Shown in pieces: positions 9,381 to 17,962 of a stretch of 64,000 nt of DNA. The notes beneath the pieces are model-generated. The model did not search any database and was not told the DNA's origin. It was given only the letters and a program-made list of their open reading frames with translations. The stretch's first letter is position 1, and each line of letters begins with the position of its first letter. The stretch comes from Gleimia hominis (GTDB taxonomy: Bacteria; Actinomycetota; Actinomycetes; Actinomycetales; Actinomycetaceae): the NCBI RefSeq assembly GCF_002871945.2, contig NZ_CP126963.1, forward strand, positions 1,426,001 to 1,490,000, given 5' to 3'. Both the position numbers and the translations under genes were made by a program.

Positions 9381-9581
9381 ATGAAGTTTGGAATGCGTAA
9401 ACCATCTTTTAAACGATCTTTCAAAGCACGCACCTCGGGGCGGCTCAAACGATCACTGAAACGCGCCGTAATACCAGGATACGGCCGTAAAGGCATGGGT
9501 TTCATTAAGAACCCAAAGCGCTCATTGCGCAATGCCGTTTACCGCCGTACCACGTTCAGCATATGGAGTTTATTTAAGTGA
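9381..9581 (+). CDS. Small highly basic conserved protein
   Basis: A 66-residue protein very rich in arginine and lysine, with repeated RxxLKR patterns, a GYGRKGMGFIKNPK motif and an aromatic end. Similar short basic proteins with a YGKKGMG motif recur in Gram-positive genomes without assigned function. A weak GGAAG precedes the ATG. It is isolated on the plus strand between two minus-strand units, with noncoding sequence on both sides (9188-9380 and 9582-9642). Nucleic acid binding is plausible from the charge but is not shown. Confidence 0.6.
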   Translation: MKFGMRKPSFKRSFKARTSGRLKRSLKRAVIPGYGRKGMGFIKNPKRSLRNAVYRRTTFSIWSLFK

Positions 9582-9642
9582 TTGCGCGCGCCGCAGCTGC
9601 TGCAGGCTCAGCACACACGTAGCCTAATCTATGATTGTTTTA

Positions 9643-10320
9643 TTAAGAACGCGCTTTCGCCGCCGTCTTTTTCGGGCGCATAAATCCCCACACTGCGAGC
9701 ACCACGCCCACGATCGTCAGGGCAATCCCCGCGTAGAGCGCTATCTGACCCAATAGCGACCACCCGTACACGTTCAGCAAAGTTCCGCGCAGCACGTTCC
9801 CTTGAAAGAACGTGTCGTTCTTCAAGTCGTTTAGTGACTTCAAATCACGTGCCGACTCGTATTTGGTGAGGGGATTGGTTGCCTCCGCTTCCATAAGCTG
9901 CTGTACGCGCTGCTCATCCGCACCCGGGTTTGCAGCCTCAATATCTTTCTGCAGGGCAGCTTCTTTTTCTTTAATAGTTCCCGTAACCGTAGCGAACGTC
10001 GCGCCAGGCACGCCAGCCCGCTTCGCCGCGCCCTGCATGTGCTGGGCAATAAAGTTATCCGCATACGCTTTCGCCTGGTCACCGGTGGTCATTTTCTGAC
10101 CGGCCCACTGCGAAAGCACCTTGCCGCTTTCAGAATCAATTGCACCGGAGTCCACTTGCGCCTGAATCGCTTGCTTATCTGGGAACTGAATGTCTTGCGC
10201 CTTCATTTGCCCCGCGATAAACGAACGCGCAAACAAGCCACCACACAGGGCGGCGAGCCCGATGACCAGCAAGATCACACCGAAGATCTTCCCGAAGTTC
10301 TTGTAGATTCTCTTGTCCAT
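9643..10320 (-). CDS. Membrane protein with two terminal helices and a soluble middle
   Basis: A 225-residue protein. One transmembrane helix lies at about residues 10-33 (IFGVILLVIGLAALCGG) and another at 188-210, ending in a basic cytoplasmic tail. The 150-residue middle is polar, alanine- and glutamine-rich and probably outside the membrane. No catalytic motif is visible. Similar two-helix proteins occur in actinobacteria as hypotheticals. An AGGAGG ribosome site precedes the ATG. Confidence 0.7.
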   Translation of the reverse strand: MDKRIYKNFGKIFGVILLVIGLAALCGGLFARSFIAGQMKAQDIQFPDKQAIQAQVDSGAIDSESGKVLSQWAGQKMTTGDQAKAYADNFIAQHMQGAAKRAGVPGATFATVTGTIKEKEAALQKDIEAANPGADEQRVQQLMEAEATNPLTKYESARDLKSLNDLKNDTFFQGNVLRGTLLNVYGWSLLGQIALYAGIALTIVGVVLAVWGFMRPKKTAAKARS

Positions 10321-10614
10321 ACCGTCCTCCTAAATAGAACGGTTAAACATTACCCTCTGGACTAAGGTCCCGGCTTTACGAATACTTGACTTAGTCTGCC
10401 CTAAAACCATGACACTATACGCATTAAAGCATTAAAGCATTAAATAGGGCCACGCAGGTTTCTAATGATCTCCACCACACCAGCTACATTTTTGAGGGTA
10501 GTACATGCAGGTCGCGGTGGTTCTAACCAATACGCAAGGTGGTGGCATTAGCTTGCTTAAGGCAGCTGCCGTTAGTACGCCCCCAACTGCCGCGCGCCCG
10601 CCGGCTAGCTGCTA
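10321..10614. other. Noncoding gap with an 8-bp triplicate repeat
   Basis: No credible gene is visible in these 294 bases. GCATTAAA is repeated three times in tandem at 10421-10444. A TTGACT at 10386 is present but has no -10 hexamer at a suitable distance. The gap separates two minus-strand genes. Confidence 0.5.
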
Positions 10615-11681
10615 TTAGTCCGCTAGTCGCATATCCCCGGGTTTAATCCACCCGCGTTTACGCATGAATTCGCTGATCCCAAGAGAGAGAAGTGCAGGTG
10701 CCACGAAATGCATCAGCAGTATTAATAGTAGTAATCCCATCGTTGAATACTGCGGGCTCATCACGTTCCACGTCATTATTTGCCCCACTAGCCCTGAAGT
10801 TCCCATCCCAGAACCAGCTGCATTCGACTCCATGTGGAACACCATAGTCGCCACCGGCCCTAGGATGGCAGATGCAAGCGTGGGTGGGATCCAGATTAGC
10901 GGATGGCGCATGATATTGGGCACCTGCAGCATGGATGTGCCAATGCCTTGTGAGATTAAGCCAGAGATTTTGTTTTCACGGTACGAGGACACGGCGAAAC
11001 CAACCATCTGGCAGCAACACCCGACTGTCGCCGCGCCCGCAGCGATCCCAGAAAGTCCTAACACAATCCCCAGTGCGGCGGAAGAAATCGGCAGAGTTAA
11101 GATAATCCCCATCAGTACCGACACGATTATGCCCATTAATAGGGGTTGACGTTCAGTACCCCAGTTCACCATCGCCCCCAGCGTGGTCATTACCCGTGAA
11201 ATGCCCGGGCCAATAGCGAGTCCTACGAGCGCTCCCGAACAGAGCGTTACGAACGGGGTGACCAGAATATCGATCGGGGTTTTACCAGCAACTAGGCGTC
11301 CAACTTCAACAGCTACGAACGAGGCGATGAAGGCACCCAGCGGCTCCCCCGGGCCTTGCAGTTGCATCTGCATGCCGTCCACAACGCCTCCGGAAAGAAT
11401 TTTGAGGCGTGCGCACCAATCATGCCTGCTAACGCTGTTCCCGCTACCACGTAGGTAGAGGCACCGAGCCGGTTCGCGACCCCCAGGCCGATCCCAGCGC
11501 CGGTTAAGAGGGAGGCGATTGAACCCACCATTATAAAGAAGTGTCCCACGGAGCCTGGGATCAGGCCCCCTACTTGGATCAGGATTGTGCCCAGGATGAG
11601 GGTGGCGAACAGGCCGTGGGCCATACCCGTCATCGCATCTATGAAGAATAGGGAAAGCCAGCTGCGAATTTGCGATTTCAT
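10615..11681 (-). pseudogene. PTS_EIIC_2 (PfoR-like) membrane transporter, frameshifted
   Basis: Two overlapping minus-strand frames together make one polytopic protein of about 350 residues. The N-terminal part (from 11681) ends GMIGAHASKFFPE, and the C-terminal part resumes as KILSGGVVDGMQ in another frame, the switch being at an AAAA run near 11400. The C-terminal frame contains a PTS_EIIC_2-like core with repeated glycine-rich membrane segments (GLSGIAAGAATVGCC). A single-base change in a short homopolymer is enough to explain it, so it is either a real pseudogene or a sequencing error. No PTS partner genes are nearby. Confidence 0.75.
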
Positions 11682-11830
11682 CGAGTTCCTAAAGACTAGG
11701 TTTTAGTGTGTAGTGTAGGGAAGCTACATACAAATCGCTATTCCCCCGCCTGTTATTCTCACTATTCGTACTATTGCCAGAACTACTTGTGCTGCCAACC
11801 GAATACCAGCCGGATATTACGCAGCCAATT

Positions 11831-11971
11831 TTACCCAAGCCAGTTTTGCACGTATGCCATTACGCAAAGAAGTGCGCCCACGCATGCGCCGGATAGGGCG
11901 AAGGCTCGCGACCAGAGTTTCGGTCTTCGTTTCGGACCGTCGTCGTCAATACTGAATTCGGATTGTCCCAT
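11831..11971 (-). CDS. Possible 46-residue single-helix membrane protein
   Basis: A short minus-strand frame encodes a charged N-terminus (FSIDDDGPKRRPK) followed by a hydrophobic segment (ALSGACVGALLCVMAYV) and a stop. The layout of a cytoplasmic head and one helix is typical of small actinobacterial membrane proteins. The ribosome site is weak (GGTAAG) and I cannot confirm conservation. The rest of the gap from 11682 to 12132 shows no gene. Confidence 0.35.
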   Translation of the reverse strand: MGQSEFSIDDDGPKRRPKLWSRAFALSGACVGALLCVMAYVQNWLG

Positions 11972-12132
11972 GCCTGAATCTTACCCGATTCCTATGGTTT
12001 AGAAATCCCATGGTGGTTTTTCAGTAGGAAGGATTCCGCTGCCCGGCCTCCTCTGTACAGCCAGGTTAGGTATTGCTAAACTCACTTAAAAATGATCGAC
12101 CTGCAATCAGATGCGATTTTGAGGAAGTGACT

Positions 12133-13179
12133 ATGACTTTTGAGCCAATGACCCTCAGCACACGAGCCGTTAGCGACCTTTCGCAGAACTTCCGCCGGAT
12201 TTCTTTTACCTCTCCGCGGCTAGATCAGTTGGAACCGCACCAGCCGTTTGACCAACGGATTAAGCTGATTTTTCCGCCTTCCTCAGGACAACTACCGAAA
12301 ATGAAAACTCAGGATTGGTATCAGGCGTGGCTGGGTCTTGACGAAACAGAGCGCGGTTGGATGCGCACGTACTCGATTCGTGAACTCACTAAGGACGCGG
12401 GACACTTGGTTCTCACGGTTGATTTTGTGCTGCACGGTAAGGCGGATGGCGAGGAAAGCGGGCCGGCATCCAGGTGGGCTCAAGATGCTCAGGTGGGTGA
12501 CGAGGTAATTGGCGTGTTCCCCACGGCAGGCGCCCAGTCGGGTGGAATCGAGTTCGCACCCGCAGATGCTGAACAGATTTTACTGGTTGGTGACGAGACT
12601 GCAGCCCCTGCGATTGCCCGCATTTTGGAGGACCTTGCGGCTGGTAATGACACCCAGCGGACCATGCGGGGAGCGGCTTTAATTGAAGTTCCCACCGCTG
12701 CTGATGAATTGCATATTAATAGTCCTGAGGGGGTGCAGGTACACTGGCTACCCCGCAACGGCGGGGAATATGGGAGCTCACTTTTACCAGCGTTGGAGGA
12801 AATCGTTGCGCCTTCTGAGAGTGGAACTGTGGTTGCGCTTGATGAGATTGAGGAAACTGCGGAGGCGCCGCTGGTTTGGGAAACTCCTCTGTACTCCGCT
12901 TCGGGAGCGCAGCTAGACAGAGCCAGTTCAAATGAGAAAGCAACCAGCGCGGATCCTGGTGCGCAAGCGGGTGCTGAGACCTCGGGTACAACCCCTCAGG
13001 CAGAGGAAGAACCAGGCGTAAAAACTACGCGGGCAGCTGCGCGCACGTTCTACTGGATCGCGGGTGAATCTGGAGTGGTGAAGCAGGCGCGACGCTACCT
13101 AGTTAAGGAATGCGGTGTGAAACGTTCAGATGTGGCATTCATGGGCTACTGGCGGATTGGCGTAGCAATGCGAGGGTAG
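12133..13179 (+). CDS. Siderophore-interacting FAD-binding protein (ViuB/SIP family)
   Basis: A 348-residue ferric-siderophore reductase-like protein that should use NAD(P)H and FAD to release iron. The FAD-binding part includes RTYSIRELTK (an RxYS/T-type motif) and the NAD(P) part includes ILLVGDETAAPAIARIL. The end, FYWIAGESGVVKQARRYL, is the family signature. The ATG at 12133 was chosen over an upstream one because GAGGAA precedes it at normal spacing. Residues about 255-310 form a low-complexity insert rich in Ala, Glu and Thr between two conserved blocks, longer than usual for the family. No siderophore transporter is adjacent. Confidence 0.88.
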   Translation: MTFEPMTLSTRAVSDLSQNFRRISFTSPRLDQLEPHQPFDQRIKLIFPPSSGQLPKMKTQDWYQAWLGLDETERGWMRTYSIRELTKDAGHLVLTVDFVLHGKADGEESGPASRWAQDAQVGDEVIGVFPTAGAQSGGIEFAPADAEQILLVGDETAAPAIARILEDLAAGNDTQRTMRGAALIEVPTAADELHINSPEGVQVHWLPRNGGEYGSSLLPALEEIVAPSESGTVVALDEIEETAEAPLVWETPLYSASGAQLDRASSNEKATSADPGAQAGAETSGTTPQAEEEPGVKTTRAAARTFYWIAGESGVVKQARRYLVKECGVKRSDVAFMGYWRIGVAMRG

Positions 13180-13392
13180 TTGGTTTACACACTTTTCCAC
13201 CAGTTTCTCGTCCATTAATGGGGTAATCGGCAAATGCCCGGTACCCACCGCATGGGAACTCGTTTACGGAAACGGGTCAAGCGGTCAACGAACTGGCCGT
13301 CTTCGCGCTCACAGGTCGATACTGGCTTTTGTGGCTTCTGCGCTAGCAGTTGCCGCTGTTTCATGTGTATTTTGATCGGGAGAATGACGTAT

Positions 13393-13599
13393 ATGAACAT
13401 GAAGCTAGTGTTTTCATTGGGATTTTTCGTTACGATTTTTGTCCTGCTTTGGCTAATTGTTTGTTTAGCTAAAGGTGAGGGTGCATTATCGGAACCTACT
13501 TTTTGGATTGCAACGATTGTGGGCTCAATATTGCTAACAGTAATCGCTTCGAGAGTGTTCTCTAGTGATAAAGACAGTCCTCGCGGACCGCAAAAATGA
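13393..13599 (+). CDS. Small two-helix membrane protein (orphan cassette partner?)
   Basis: A 68-residue protein with helices at about residues 5-27 (SLGFFVTIFVLLWLIVCL) and 38-58, and a charged C-terminus. The ATG at 13393 has GGGAGA nine bases upstream. Its size and layout match the small second genes of the cassettes further right (17246, 19435, 25043). No intact secreted partner precedes it; the sequence at 13190-13380 has a short hydrophobic frame that could be a signal-peptide remnant, but this is weak. I suggest an orphan immunity-type gene, as inference. Confidence 0.5.
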   Translation: MNMKLVFSLGFFVTIFVLLWLIVCLAKGEGALSEPTFWIATIVGSILLTVIASRVFSSDKDSPRGPQK

Positions 13600-13742
13600 T
13601 TTACACAATCATAATAATCTAAGAGCCTGAGGACATGTTCAACCTCTAACCCTGTCCGTCTTTACACGAGGGATATAAGATTTGGGGGTGCCGACAGAAT
13701 CTTGGAATGGGCCTGGACGCCAGTTGTGAACATTATGCCTGT

Positions 13743-13770
13743 CACCACATGTTAGCGGTGGTGTTTTTTT
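13743..13770 (+). terminator. Intrinsic terminator
   Basis: CACCAC (13743-13748) pairs with GTGGTG (13758-13763) and is followed by seven T residues. It lies downstream of the small membrane protein and at the end of the IS3 fragment on the other strand. Confidence 0.7.
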
Positions 13771-14094
13771 ATACCGCCTGACCTAGATCCTCTGCTTCTT
13801 GTCTGGAAAGCATGGGGTCGTATTCGATTGGGTATAGAGTCGCGTGGACACGTTTGTGGTTGTAGAAGACTTCAATCCAGGTGGCTACCCCGTCAATGAC
13901 TTGATTGCGTGTGATAAATGCGTGCCGGTAGAAATACTCCGCTTTTAATGTGGTCCAGAAAGACTTAGCCATCGCGTTATCCCAACACACTCCAATCTTA
14001 CCCATGGGCAGGGCGATCCCGACTTTCCTAGCGTAGTGATCGACCTCGTGGGACGTGAACTGGCAGCCCTATCAGCATGCAACACAACATGATC
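13769..14094 (-). pseudogene. IS3-family transposase (OrfB) C-terminal fragment
   Basis: The visible frame contains GVCWDNAMAKSFWTTLKAE and VFYNHKRVHATL, the C-terminal end of an IS3/IS150-type DDE integrase core with the catalytic glutamate position changed to lysine (AKSFW instead of AESFW). Reading back, HADRG is present near 14070 but is separated from the rest by a one-base deletion. The N-terminal part is missing. It resembles the second IS3 remnant at 17.7-18.7 kb. Not functional. Confidence 0.85.
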
Positions 14095-14199
14095 AAACCT
14101 TCTTCGGCATGTCCTAAGTTATCCCCATCTACTCAAACAGAAGAAAACCCGGACACCTTCACACACCACCGCAAACGCCGGCAACCCAGGTCGGACGAC

Positions 14200-14479
14200 C
14201 CGCACGCCGGCGAACAGCGCCTTTCCGCAACGCTAGATCAGATTGACCTGTATAGAGAGCGGTACGGGCAAGCCCGCCAATACCTGGACTGGTTCCTGCC
14301 CGCCTGGCAAGTCCTAAGCGAGGACGACCGCTACGTGTTGGAGAACTTCTTTCCTCGGTAAAGGCTCTCAGGATGAGCGGGTGACGATGATTCGCGACCA
14401 CTTCTACATCGAACGCGACTCCGGCTACCGGCGTAAGAACCGGGCGTTGGACAGGCTCGCAACCGCCCTCTACGGCTAA
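14200..14479 (+). pseudogene. Sigma-like phage protein remnant (homologue of 48040-48498)
   Basis: The frame YGQARQYLDWFLPAWQVL matches LQARQYMDWFLPAWEVI of the intact phage protein at 48040, and after a one-base insertion at about 14353 a second frame continues GSQDERVTMIRDHFYIERD and RRKNRALDRLATALYG to the same end point. The N-terminal third is lost. This shows that a second, related prophage once occupied this place in the same orientation. Confidence 0.8.
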
Positions 14480-14502
14480 AGGTGCGGATTGCAATCGTTG
14501 CG

Positions 14503-14588
14503 TCGAAAGGTATCCGAAACATGCGATGGAAGACGCGCTTCGGAGCCTGTCATGATGTAAGTGGTTGAAAAATAGGAGAAACCCCAAG
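14503..14588 (+). repeat. Noncoding segment duplicated at 48501-48585
   Basis: The segment after the sigma-like remnant contains TATCCGAAACATGCGAT and GTAAGTGGTTGAAAA, then TAGGAGAAACCCCAAG. The same order occurs directly after the intact gene at 48498. It is phage intergenic sequence conserved between the two copies. Confidence 0.8.
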
Positions 14589-14705
14589 GCTCTACACCTA
14601 TTAGCTCGTCGATCCCTTCATGTTCGAATAGTGCGCTACGTCACCAGCGTGTGCTAGCGTTAAGGACAGTCAGATATCTGAGCCCCCACCGTGAGGAGTG
14701 CCGCG

Positions 14706-15578
14706 ATGAGAACTTCACTTACTAAAAGTCTTGGCATCGCGGTAGTTGCGGCTAGTAGCCTCGTATTTAGTCTACAGGGGTTTTCAGCAGCTCACGGTTT
14801 CCCACAAAATGACTCTTCCACCACCTCGACGTGTATAGCATCTTCAGGCTCTTCGCAGTCGCAATCGCCCGGAGAGTACGCTGAGATCCTCAATGTGAAA
14901 CTTGAAAAGAATCGTGTTGTTACCGCATCGAACGATAAACCACTGTCTGTTCCCAAGAAGATTGCAGCAATTACCGGGGTAGCAGAGTATTCTCTTCCCT
15001 CAAACCTCGGATATTCATACGCGACGACAAATGACGGCGAATCACTTTTCATCTCAAACGCCGGGCATGAGCTTGTTGGTCTCATCGATTCCGTATCCGC
15101 AGTCGACATGGATGGTGCAACATGGGCTGCAACCATGAGCGTCTCCAATAATGTGGTTACTTTTTCTAGCCAGGAAAGCGGGATTCGTTATTTCCGAGTC
15201 GAGTATGTGGGTGCTACTGAAACAGATGAGAGTGAAAACGACTTCGGGTATCGAGCATCCCTTATCGGGGTTCCGCGAAACTATGTTTACAACCCTGCCC
15301 TGGGTTCTCTTCACGATTACTGCACTAAATCGCCTGATGAATTCCCTAATCCTTTTGGCAAGAACGCCGATTTTAGGGGTCCGTGTGCACTGCACGATAT
15401 GTGCTACGAGAGTAAAGGTTGCGCCTCGCGGTCATGTGATGCGTCGTTGAAGAGTAATTTGAAGAACAATTGCCGCGCGACCTACTCCAGCGGACCGACT
15501 CTCGCATCATGTTTGGCGACCGCTGAAGTGTATTGGGGTGCCGTCCGCGTTGCCCATACGTTCAGTTCATGTGCATAG
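14706..15578 (+). CDS. Secreted protein with C-terminal prokaryotic phospholipase A2 domain
   Basis: A 290-residue exported protein. Residues 1 to about 31 form a Sec signal peptide (basic start, hydrophobic GIAVVAASSLVFSLQG, small residues). Residues about 60-190 are a beta-rich region (YSLPSNLGYSYATTNDGESL and DGATWAATMSV). The C-terminal 90 residues carry DFRGPCALHDMCYE, the catalytic His-Asp pair and flanking cysteines of the fungal/prokaryotic phospholipase A2 fold, plus further cysteines for disulfides. The ATG at 14706 has GAGGAG upstream; an earlier GTG at 14691 is less likely. A small membrane protein starts 10 bases after its stop. I infer a membrane-attacking effector with its protector; host-directed lipase activity is the alternative. 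Confidence 0.85.
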   Translation: MRTSLTKSLGIAVVAASSLVFSLQGFSAAHGFPQNDSSTTSTCIASSGSSQSQSPGEYAEILNVKLEKNRVVTASNDKPLSVPKKIAAITGVAEYSLPSNLGYSYATTNDGESLFISNAGHELVGLIDSVSAVDMDGATWAATMSVSNNVVTFSSQESGIRYFRVEYVGATETDESENDFGYRASLIGVPRNYVYNPALGSLHDYCTKSPDEFPNPFGKNADFRGPCALHDMCYESKGCASRSCDASLKSNLKNNCRATYSSGPTLASCLATAEVYWGAVRVAHTFSSCA

Positions 15579-15588
15579 AGGGGGCATA

Positions 15589-15951
15589 ATGAGGTACATT
15601 CCGCTCGTTACAACCATGACAGGGGTCCTTGGCGGTGTCCTGCTGTCGTGGTTCGCGTTGAATGTTGATGCTCCTTTGGCAGCAGCCGACTACCTGGTGT
15701 TTTCGCCGCTAGCGTTCTATCTTTTGCTCACTGTTGTTGGCATCTTGTGTGCTTTCAAAGTCTCGGGGGTGCGCGCCGGGAGTGTACTGTACTCGGTTTT
15801 TATGACGCTTAGTCTCACCGGGGTTGGATCGTTCTACATCTTTAACGAGCCCACAACGATTAACGTTTTTGGATTCTTAGCTGTTGTGATTGGACTTCTT
15901 GGAGCGTTAGCGCCCGCAGTAGTCGTATCCCGCCACGCTGGAGCAAACTAG
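15589..15951 (+). CDS. Four-helix small membrane protein, putative partner/immunity of the PLA2 protein
   Basis: A 120-residue protein with about four hydrophobic segments (residues 5-23, 35-57, 62-84 and 92-115) and short loops. AGAGGGGG precedes the ATG, and the gene begins ten bases after the phospholipase stop, so the two are co-transcribed. No family is recognised. In membrane-active toxin systems such a partner often protects the producer's own membrane; that role is inferred only from the pairing, which recurs with different sequences in this region. Confidence 0.65.
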   Translation: MRYIPLVTTMTGVLGGVLLSWFALNVDAPLAAADYLVFSPLAFYLLLTVVGILCAFKVSGVRAGSVLYSVFMTLSLTGVGSFYIFNEPTTINVFGFLAVVIGLLGALAPAVVVSRHAGAN

Positions 15952-16052
15952 CCTGCGGCTTTTTGCGATGCTGAGGCGTTGGCGTTCTGGAGACCTTGTG
16001 ATCTGGTGTTTGTCGCCGTTGCGCCCACTCGGCAGACGCGTATTTCTGGCTG

Positions 16053-16323
16053 TTCAAAGACATGAGCCCGCCTTCAAAGGAGCTGATGAAGCTCGCGCTT
16101 GAAGGTCGGTTAGCCTATGGCGGACACCCAGTCCTAGCCTGGATGGTCGACAACGTCCACGTTTGCCGTGACCCGGCAGGCAACATCAAACCCGAAAAAA
16201 AATAGCACAGAGAAAATCGACGGCGTGGTCGCCACCATCATGGCTCTCGACCGAGCCGTCAGAGACGGAAATGCTGAGCCGAGCGGGAGTGTGTATGACG
16301 GGCGGGGGCTATTTCTCCTTTAA
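16053..16323 (+). pseudogene. Large terminase C-terminal fragment
   Basis: From 16053 the sequence encodes FKDMSPPSKELMKLALEGRL and VDNVHVCRDPAGNIKPEK, then breaks at a run of eight A residues and resumes as KIDGVVATIMALDRAV ending in GLFLL. This is the nuclease end of the terminase found intact at 58958-60565. Upstream sequence (15952-16052) is unrelated to terminase. It marks the left side of a former terminase-portal junction, with a cassette directly to its right. Confidence 0.88.
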
Positions 16324-16575
16324 ATATGTGGAAGGCGTTTGGGTTGCAGAGCATATTTAGCCATGATAATCTCATCATCACAAATTGATAACTAACCTCA
16401 ATATGTTTTGATGTTATACCGCGTAGTAGGAACAGAAAGAGGTTTCTGTGAAGCATAGGGAAACCCTTAAGACGGGTTTTGTTGTGTGACCGACACACAT
16501 TTTCTTTTCATGTCGGACGTGGAAAACTCCCCAAGAATCGCCAGGATTCTGGAACGAAACGTAAGGAGAAGTACT

Positions 16576-17232
16576 ATGATAATTAAGAAAAGTATTATCC
16601 GAGGATGCACATCTCTAGTAACGGCTGGGGCTCTTGTCGTCAGTGCTGCAGGAATTGCTTCGGCAGCAGAGCCAGGAGCTCTAGAAAGGGTCGATCGATC
16701 TTCGACAATATCTGTACTTCTCTCTCAAGTAAGTCGATGGCTACAGGAATCTCGGATTCAACGAGCGAGAATGAGGGGCTGTTCCCTGCCCCTCCAATGT
16801 CGGAAGATCACCTGTTAGCCGCATTGGAAGCGATTGAAGAAATCCCTGATAGTGTGCTACATGCCGGGGGATGCCGAAACCCAAGAATGGCTTCAAAATA
16901 GATTAGGCGCTGTTATACCTACCCAAGAACAGCCGGTTACTACTTATGGCGTGGTGGGGTGTGTGAGTGCCATCGGTCTCGCGCTGGTAACAAATCTACC
17001 AGTCTTTAAAGTAACCAAGATCCGCACAGCACTCAAAGCTGCAGGTGGTGCGACAACATTCGTTAAAAACTTTAAACGAGTCTACGACGCACAGAGGGCG
17101 GCGAAAGCCTCTTTTAAAACAGCGGTTACAGCCGGAGTGAAGGACGCAGCTAAGGCAGCTGGTCCTGAGGCTCAGCAGTTCTTGATTGAGCTTTTTAATC
17201 TAGGAAATATCTATAGTGCCTGCTTTGAGTAA
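16576..17232 (+). pseudogene. Secreted hydrophobic protein of the cassette family, frameshifted twice
   Basis: AAGGAG precedes an ATG that begins a clear signal peptide (SLVTAGALVVSAAGIASAAE). The frame shifts near 16710-16760, continues as MSEDHLLAALEAIEEIPDSV, and shifts again near 16858 to MPGDAETQEWLQNRLG and a hydrophobic C-terminal domain starting VVGCVSAIGLALVTNLPV and ending NLGNIYSACFE with a second cysteine. Joined, it would be about 215 residues. Two frame changes suggest decay, although sequencing errors cannot be excluded. Its partner gene at 17246 is intact. Function unknown; it resembles an exported bacteriocin-like effector. Confidence 0.65.
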
Positions 17233-17245
17233 GGAATGGATTTTT

Positions 17246-17431
17246 ATGGTAGGAATACGACTCGCGAGAACGTTATTCTTCTTTATCGGTATTGTCGGCC
17301 TTCTTCTAGTGATTCTTAGCTTTAGGATGAATACCTTAGGGCTTGGAGGAGTTCTTTGCACTGGTGCTCTTATCGGGCATATGGCAACTTGGAAGATCGA
17401 GAAAAACGCAGATGCTTCAGAAGAAGAATAG
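17246..17431 (+). CDS. Small two-helix membrane protein, cassette partner
   Basis: A 61-residue protein with helices at about residues 8-26 (TLFFFIGIVGLLLVILS) and 31-48 and an acidic tail ADASEEE. AAGGA lies upstream. It follows the frameshifted secreted gene by 13 bases. It is not recognisably related in sequence to the other cassette partners, as expected if each partner is matched to its own effector. An immunity role is inferred. Confidence 0.6.
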   Translation: MVGIRLARTLFFFIGIVGLLLVILSFRMNTLGLGGVLCTGALIGHMATWKIEKNADASEEE

Positions 17432-17500
17432 AGTTTGGCATCAATAGTGTAGAGAATATGAATTAGAGATCTACTCTGCTCTTAGCAGCGCTATTTTCTG

Positions 17501-17551
17501 AGGGGTGTCCTTTGAAATTCTAGAATTTCAAAGGACACCCCTTTGTTGTTA
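17501..17551 (+). terminator. Very strong intrinsic terminator (42-bp perfect palindrome)
   Basis: Positions 17501-17521 and 17522-17542 are perfect reverse complements, 21 bases each with no spacer, beginning AGGGGTGTCC. TTTGTTGTT follows. It closes the transcription unit of the cassette at 16576-17431. The length and perfection are unusual. Confidence 0.75.
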
Positions 17552-17576
17552 TAAACGTTTGAAGGTAGGTCACCAC

Positions 17577-17666
17577 GTGAGCTTTTTTGACTGGCTACGC
17601 GCCACCACACAAGTAAGGCAAACGATCACGCGCTCGGCTGGGCTTACCTTTTGTTTGTTGGGGCTT
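17577..17666 (+). pseudogene. Portal protein N-terminal remnant
   Basis: A GTG with AAGGTAGGT upstream starts SFFDWLRATT, matching the portal start GFLNWLRGDT at 61150. After a frame change the sequence reads NDHALGWAYLLFVGA, matching DDNAISSGYSFFFGAT of the portal. It then stops and an IS3 remnant follows. It shows that the preceding cassette once lay between a terminase end (16053-16323) and a portal start. Confidence 0.75.
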
Positions 17667-17707
17667 AGTTATGCGGGGTTTTCCTGCTGGGAAGGTGCTT
17701 GGTAAGA

Positions 17708-17962
17708 ATGGGGAAGAGGCGTGAGTTTGCGGATGAGTATCGCCGTGATGTGGCTGGGTTGGTTATTGACGGGGGTCGTATGATCGTGTCGGTGGCTAGT
17801 GAGCTGTATGTGGGAGAGCAACTCTTGGGCCGGTGGGTCAGAGTAGGGAGAGAGCGCCGTGAGGGTGAAGTAAAAGGTGAAGCTGCACTTGAAGAGTTGA
17901 AAGCTCAGATTCATGAGCTTAGCCGTGAGAACCTGAGGTTGAGGATGGAGAACGAGTTTTAG
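17708..17962 (+). CDS. IS3-family OrfA (HTH transposase subunit)
   Basis: An 84-residue protein beginning GKRREFADEYRRDVAGLVID with a helix-turn-helix (MIVSVASELYVGEQLLGRWV) and a C-terminal leucine-zipper-like coiled coil (LEELKAQIHELSRENLRLRM) ending MENEF. The arrangement matches OrfA of IS3 elements, which binds the ends and normally frameshifts into OrfB. Here OrfB is damaged, so the product has no partner. Confidence 0.75.
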   Translation: MGKRREFADEYRRDVAGLVIDGGRMIVSVASELYVGEQLLGRWVRVGRERREGEVKGEAALEELKAQIHELSRENLRLRMENEF

